In this document: positions 63,787 to 64,000 of the stretch, in pieces
How positions within the stretch are numbered: the stretch's first letter is position 1
Layout of the letters: every line of letters begins with the position of its first letter
NCBI GenBank assembly: GCA_013399015.1
Contig: VWZX01009097.1
Span: 195,469-259,468 of the forward strand
DNA length: 64,000 nucleotides
Source of the DNA: Galbula dea
Taxonomy: Eukaryota > Chordata > Aves > Piciformes > Galbulidae
Direction of reading: 5' to 3'
Position numbers and translations under genes: made by a program
Notes under the pieces: generated by a model
Told to the model about the DNA's origin: nothing
Databases searched by the model: none
What the model saw: the letters and a program-made list of their open reading frames with translations, nothing else

Positions 63787-64000
63787 AGACCCCACTGCTG
63801 CCAACTGCCATGCCAGGTGACCTGAGCAAGCACAGGAACAGAAGGTCCTCTCCTGGATCATCGCACCCCTTGCTTCGTCTTCCAGCATTTCCTTAGCTCT
63901 CCAGCATGTGTCTCTGGAGAAGGGGAAGCCAATGCTGTCAGTGCCCAACGAGCCCAGATACTGATCAGACCACAAGGCAACAAGGCGGGGGGGTGGGAGA

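Larger units (their letters stand above)
47677..64000 (-). other. ZFHX3: ZFHX3 intron 1 (partial)
   Basis: Sequence upstream of exon 2 to the right window edge, assumed to be first-intron DNA because the acceptor at 47677 requires an upstream exon. It contains CR1 fragments at 54001-54195 and 55868-56426 and a possible CR1 tail at 63735-63786. AT-rich candidate regulatory blocks lie at about 50170-50405, 51735-51850, 57610-57810 and 58655-58765. An A15 run is at 51928-51942, and a purine-rich stretch at 61619-61680. I could not identify the non-coding first exon or a promoter, and an alternative 5' exon inside this stretch cannot be excluded. Confidence 0.75.

Overview
This is a vertebrate genomic window, most likely from a bird. 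Coding DNA is a small fraction of it, interrupted by long introns. The only interspersed repeats I recognise are CR1 LINE retrotransposons, the dominant family in birds (turtles and crocodilians also carry them). There are no bacterial operons, RNA operons or CRISPR arrays.

The window holds part of one gene on the minus strand: ZFHX3 (ATBF1), a giant zinc-finger/homeodomain transcription factor. Three coding exons can be placed to the base from reading frame, splice consensus and resemblance to mammalian ZFHX3: the first coding exon (47676-44939, ATG at 47630), the next (41429-40933) and a third (12174-11943). They join as 2692 + 497 + 232 coding nt, encoding residues 1-1140 of a protein of about 3,700 residues. 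This covers the N-terminal zinc fingers, an acidic Glu tract and a polyalanine tract. The homeodomains and C-terminus must lie beyond position 1; upstream non-coding exon(s) and the main promoter should lie beyond 64000 or are unrecognised.

Layout, left to right: intron 4 (1-11942, partial); exon 4; intron 3 (12175-40932, about 28.8 kb) with three CR1 elements near 14.6-21.3 kb and two small tandem duplications; exon 3; intron 2 (41430-44938), where the shorter ATBF1-B isoform may start; exon 2 with a CpG-rich 5' part; and intron 1 (47677-64000, partial) with two clear CR1 fragments and a possible third. The introns contain AT-rich stretches with clustered TAATTA-type homeodomain motifs and short palindromes. 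These look like candidate conserved enhancers, but conservation cannot be tested here.

I found no previously undescribed system. The most interesting observations are: an out-of-frame upstream ORF overlapping the ZFHX3 start codon; the internal Met906 start plus an open intronic extension of exon 3; a roughly 550-bp, nearly identical inverted CR1 pair in one intron that could form dsRNA; a 105-bp near-perfect tandem duplication inside a CR1; and adjacent palindromes in intron 1.
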